Of a stretch of 7,487 bases of DNA, positions 5,384 through 7,487 are shown one piece after another. Position 1 is the first letter of the stretch; each line of letters opens with the position of its first letter. The stretch lies in assembly GCA_045594245.1 (NCBI GenBank), contig JAZNYG010000041.1, positions 1 to 7,487 of the forward strand. The letters run 5' to 3'. Both the position numbers and the translations under genes were made by a program. This DNA is from UBA1189 sp045594245 (lineage in GTDB: Bacteria > Bacteroidota > Bacteroidia > Bacteroidales > Bacteroidaceae). The notes under the pieces were generated by a model. The model saw only the letters and a program-made list of their open reading frames with translations. It was not told where the DNA came from and made no database searches.

Positions 5384-6131
5384 GACAGCCATCATCCTTG
5401 GCACAGGATTAGGTAGTCTTGTAAACGAGATAACCGAGAAATACGAAATCAAATACGAAGAAATCCCCAATTTTCCCATCTCTACCGTTGAAGGGCACAG
5501 CGGTAAACTAATCTTCGGCAAGCTAGGGAACAAAGACATTATGGCCATGCAAGGCCGTTTTCACTACTACGAAGGCTATTCGATGAAAGAGGTTACTTTC
5601 CCCGTACGTGTGATGCGCGAACTGGGTATCAAGACACTCTTCGTATCCAATGCTGCAGGTGGTATGAACCCTGACTTCGAAATTGGCGATCTGATGATTA
5701 TCACCGACCACATCAACCACTTCCCAGAGCACCCACTACGCGGAAAGAATATCGACTACGGGCCACGCTTCCCTGACATGAGCGAAGCATATAACCACAA
5801 CCTTATAGCACAAGCCAAAGAGATTGCAACCGAAAAAAGCATTCGTGTGGTCGAAGGTATATATGTAGGAGTCAGTGGCCCCACATTTGAGACTCCTGCC
5901 GAGTATAAGCTCTACCGCATCTTTGGTGGCGACGCCGTGGGCATGAGTACTGTACCAGAAGTAATCGTAGCCAAGCACTGCGGTATACGCGTGTTCGGCA
6001 TGTCTGTGATTACAGATCTTGGTGTGGAAGGTAAGATTGTAGAAGTCACTCATGAAGAAGTACAGGCAGCTGCCGACAAAGCACAGCCATTTATGACAGA
6101 GATTATGCGCGAATTGATTAATAGAGCATAA
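5322..6131 (+). CDS. punA: Purine nucleoside phosphorylase, trimeric PNP/MTAP family (269 aa)
   Basis: The enzyme splits purine (deoxy)nucleosides with phosphate into free base and (deoxy)ribose-1-phosphate, in cytoplasmic purine salvage. Motifs aligned to human PNP are ILGTGLG (Thr28 at the Ser33 phosphate site), VEGHSG (His59, His64), QGRFHYYEGY (Arg79, His81, Tyr83), SNAAGG (110-115), GPTFETPAE (Phe189, Glu190), VGMSTVPEV (Met208, Ser209) and His244 (His257). The base-specificity residue Asn243 is replaced by Asp232 in SVITDLG, as in MTA phosphorylases. Length fits the family. I chose the ATG at 5322 because MLTKIQETASFIRERM matches the N-terminal helix of relatives such as B. subtilis PupG (MKDRIERAAAFIKQNL). 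The frame is open further upstream, but that part is lpxK coding sequence. Met16 at 5367 is a less likely start. The gene begins 62 bases inside lpxK and lies 56 bases before thiL. Confidence 0.96.
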   Translation: MLTKIQETASFIRERMHTSPETAIILGTGLGSLVNEITEKYEIKYEEIPNFPISTVEGHSGKLIFGKLGNKDIMAMQGRFHYYEGYSMKEVTFPVRVMRELGIKTLFVSNAAGGMNPDFEIGDLMIITDHINHFPEHPLRGKNIDYGPRFPDMSEAYNHNLIAQAKEIATEKSIRVVEGIYVGVSGPTFETPAEYKLYRIFGGDAVGMSTVPEVIVAKHCGIRVFGMSVITDLGVEGKIVEVTHEEVQAAADKAQPFMTEIMRELINRA

Positions 6132-6187
6132 GAATAAGGGAACCTGGGAATACAGACGACTCCAGAACTTCCTCCAAATAAAACGCT

Positions 6188-7216
6188 ATGAACAAGACTC
6201 CCATCTCTACGCTCGGCGAATTCGGCCTTATCCGCCATCTCACCGAAGAAATCAAGTTGGAGAACAGCTCTTCAATATACGGAATCGGCGACGATTGCGC
6301 CGTATTGGAATATCCCAACAAACAGGTACTTGTTACCACAGACCTTCTGATGGAGGGCGTACACTTCGACCTAATCTACGTACCACTCAAGCACCTTGGT
6401 TACAAGGCTGTGATGGTAAACCTCTCAGACATCTATGCTATGAACGGTACTCCGAGACAGATAACGGTGTCACTCGCTATCAGCAAACGGTTCAGTATAG
6501 AAGACATGGAAGAACTATATACTGGTATGCGACTCGCTTGCGAGGCTCACCATGTAGACATTGTCGGTGGCGATACGACCTCCTCACTAACAGGTCTAGC
6601 CATCAGTATTACAGCAATTGGTGATGCTCCCAAAGAAAAAATCGTTTATCGTAATGGAGCTCATGAAACAGACCTCATATGCGTATCCGGTAATCTTGGA
6701 GCAGCCTATATGGGACTACAGCTACTGGAAAGAGAAAAGAGTGTATTCATGGGTGAGAACGATGCACAACCAGACTTTGCAGGAAAAGAATACCTGCTTG
6801 AGCGTCAGCTCAAACCCGAAGCGAGAGGAGATATCATCCGCGCACTAGACGAAGCTGGTATACAGCCCACAGCAATGATGGACATATCAGATGGACTCTC
6901 ATCTGAACTATTGCACATCTGTAAACAGAGTGGTACCGGATGTCGCGTATACGAAGAACATATACCAATGGACTACCAAACAGCGGTTATGGCTGAGGAA
7001 CTGAACATGAATGTCACCACTTGTGCTCTCAACGGTGGCGAAGACTATGAACTACTATTTACGGTACCTTTAGCAGACTATGACAAAGTAAGCCAAATCA
7101 AAGACATACGACTCATTGGCCACATAACAAAACCAGAATTAGGCTGTATGCTTATTACACGTGATGGTGGCGAAATGGAGTTTAAGGCTCAAGGTTGGCA
7201 AGCACTTACCGACTGA
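6188..7216 (+). CDS. thiL: Thiamine-monophosphate kinase ThiL (342 aa)
   Basis: ThiL makes thiamine diphosphate from thiamine monophosphate and ATP, the last step of cofactor synthesis, in the cytoplasm. It belongs to the PurM/ThiL-type ATP-binding fold. Motifs in order are GIGDDCAVL (32-40, metal-binding Asp pair), TTDLLMEGVHF (50-60), NLSDIYAMNGTP (78-89), GGDTTSS (127-133), SGNLGAA (167-173), MDISDGLS (231-238) and NGGEDYELLF (282-291). All the acidic metal and phosphate-binding positions I can identify are kept. Length is close to E. coli ThiL (325), with extra residues around 183-200. The ATG at 6188 sits just before the conserved first helix (STLGEFGLIRHL). There is no Shine-Dalgarno motif and no room for a TPP riboswitch in the 56-base gap after punA. 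It is the last gene of the plus-strand operon. It converges on an rRNA operon. Confidence 0.97.
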   Translation: MNKTPISTLGEFGLIRHLTEEIKLENSSSIYGIGDDCAVLEYPNKQVLVTTDLLMEGVHFDLIYVPLKHLGYKAVMVNLSDIYAMNGTPRQITVSLAISKRFSIEDMEELYTGMRLACEAHHVDIVGGDTTSSLTGLAISITAIGDAPKEKIVYRNGAHETDLICVSGNLGAAYMGLQLLEREKSVFMGENDAQPDFAGKEYLLERQLKPEARGDIIRALDEAGIQPTAMMDISDGLSSELLHICKQSGTGCRVYEEHIPMDYQTAVMAEELNMNVTTCALNGGEDYELLFTVPLADYDKVSQIKDIRLIGHITKPELGCMLITRDGGEMEFKAQGWQALTD

Positions 7217-7238
7217 TTATATTACATTTTCTATTCAC

Positions 7239-7290
7239 AAGCGTCCAATTAACCGGCCTTCCAGACTGGGAGAAGGTTAATTGGGCGCTT
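7239..7290 (+). repeat. Long hairpin after thiL
   Basis: AAGCGTCCAATTAACC (7239-7254) pairs with GGTTAATTGGGCGCTT (7275-7290) over 16 positions, with one G-T wobble. The 20-base interior can form a further short stem (CTTCCA at 7258-7263 with TGGGAG at 7267-7272, one G-T pair). It begins 22 bases after the thiL stop. Only TTT followed by GAGG comes after it, so it lacks a good U-tract on the plus strand, and the minus strand has none either. It may stabilise or end the thiL mRNA by processing, or serve as a protein site. The function is not shown by the sequence. Confidence 0.75.
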
Positions 7291-7300
7291 TGAGGTATTT

Positions 7301-7341
7301 AAAAACATCGAGGGGAGTCACCCTGTTGGATGACTCCCCTC
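7301..7341 (-). terminator. Intrinsic terminator of the rRNA operon
   Basis: GAGGGGAGTCA (7310-7320) pairs perfectly with TGACTCCCCTC (7331-7341) around a 10-base loop. On the minus strand the stem is followed by GATG and then TTTTT (7305-7301), giving a rho-independent terminator about 10 bases past the 5S 3' end. On the plus strand the stem is followed by TCTCAAAAAC, a poor tract, so it should work mainly for the rRNA transcript. Confidence 0.85.
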
Positions 7342-7349
7342 TCTCAAAA

Positions 7350-7458
<109 letters not shown>

Positions 7459-7487
7459 GCCTTTTAATGTCATTTTACTGACTATAG
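7459..7487 (-). other. Probable 23S-5S spacer (partial)
   Basis: These 29 AT-rich bases lie immediately upstream of the 5S gene on its strand and hold no recognisable gene. By operon order they should be transcribed spacer between the 23S and 5S genes, but the 23S gene itself is not in view. Confidence 0.5.

Noticed and set aside
5736..6053. Minus-strand open frame of 105 codons inside punA
   Set aside because: Antisense to conserved catalytic motifs of PNP, His/Tyr/Ala-rich without domain features; a shadow frame.
6132..6187. Possible TPP riboswitch or terminator between punA and thiL
   Set aside because: The gap is only 56 bases, lacks the conserved TPP-riboswitch core, and shows only a weak CTGG/CCAG pairing with no U-tract.
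7239..7290. Hairpin as terminal inverted repeats of a miniature transposon
   Set aside because: The interior is only 20 bases and no target-site duplication is visible next to the arms.

Overview
This window looks like a stretch of a Bacteroidales chromosome, most likely Prevotella-like. The lineage is inferred from three things: gene families that match Bacteroidetes forms (an ExbB with a signal peptide, tandem ExbD genes, SppA-LpxK-PNP-ThiL in a row), a match to the TAnnTTTG promoter element, and mostly Shine-Dalgarno-free start sites. The species cannot be fixed from the sequence alone. All recognisable genes are intact except the one cut by the left edge. I see no insertion sequence, phage gene, CRISPR array or toxin-antitoxin pair.

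Left part (1-2198, all on the minus strand). Read in transcription order, this holds a class II tRNA-Ser(GGA), an ExbB/TolQ/MotA-family proton-channel protein with an unusual exported N-terminus, an unrecognised four-helix membrane protein, and two tandem ExbD proteins. The second ExbD runs off the window at base 1. Together the Exb genes look like a proton-motive-force-driven energising complex for outer-membrane transport or a related envelope process.

Divergent spacer (2199-2481). This AT-rich region separates the minus-strand tRNA/exb transcript from a plus-strand housekeeping operon. Each direction has one exact match to the Bacteroidetes -7 consensus (TAnnTTTG). A small inverted repeat sits directly in front of the tRNA.

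Middle and right (2482-7216, plus strand). These genes are tightly packed: sppA (membrane-bound signal peptide peptidase), lpxK (lipid A 4'-kinase), punA (purine nucleoside phosphorylase, whose start lies 62 bases inside lpxK) and thiL (thiamine-monophosphate kinase). Their products belong to unrelated pathways: envelope proteolysis, lipid A synthesis, purine salvage and thiamine activation. The shared operon therefore suggests co-expression of housekeeping functions and not one pathway.

Right end (7217-7487). A long hairpin follows thiL. A terminator then faces the other way and closes a minus-strand rRNA operon, of which only the 5S gene is in view. The thiL operon and the rRNA operon converge here.

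Overall this is an ordinary core-genome region, and I do not see a convincing new system. The points most worth checking are an Asp in the purine-specificity position of the phosphorylase, the uncharacterised four-helix protein inside the Exb operon, the repeat-bearing exported extension of ExbB, Shine-Dalgarno-like sites in front of both exbD genes, and the unexplained hairpin after thiL.
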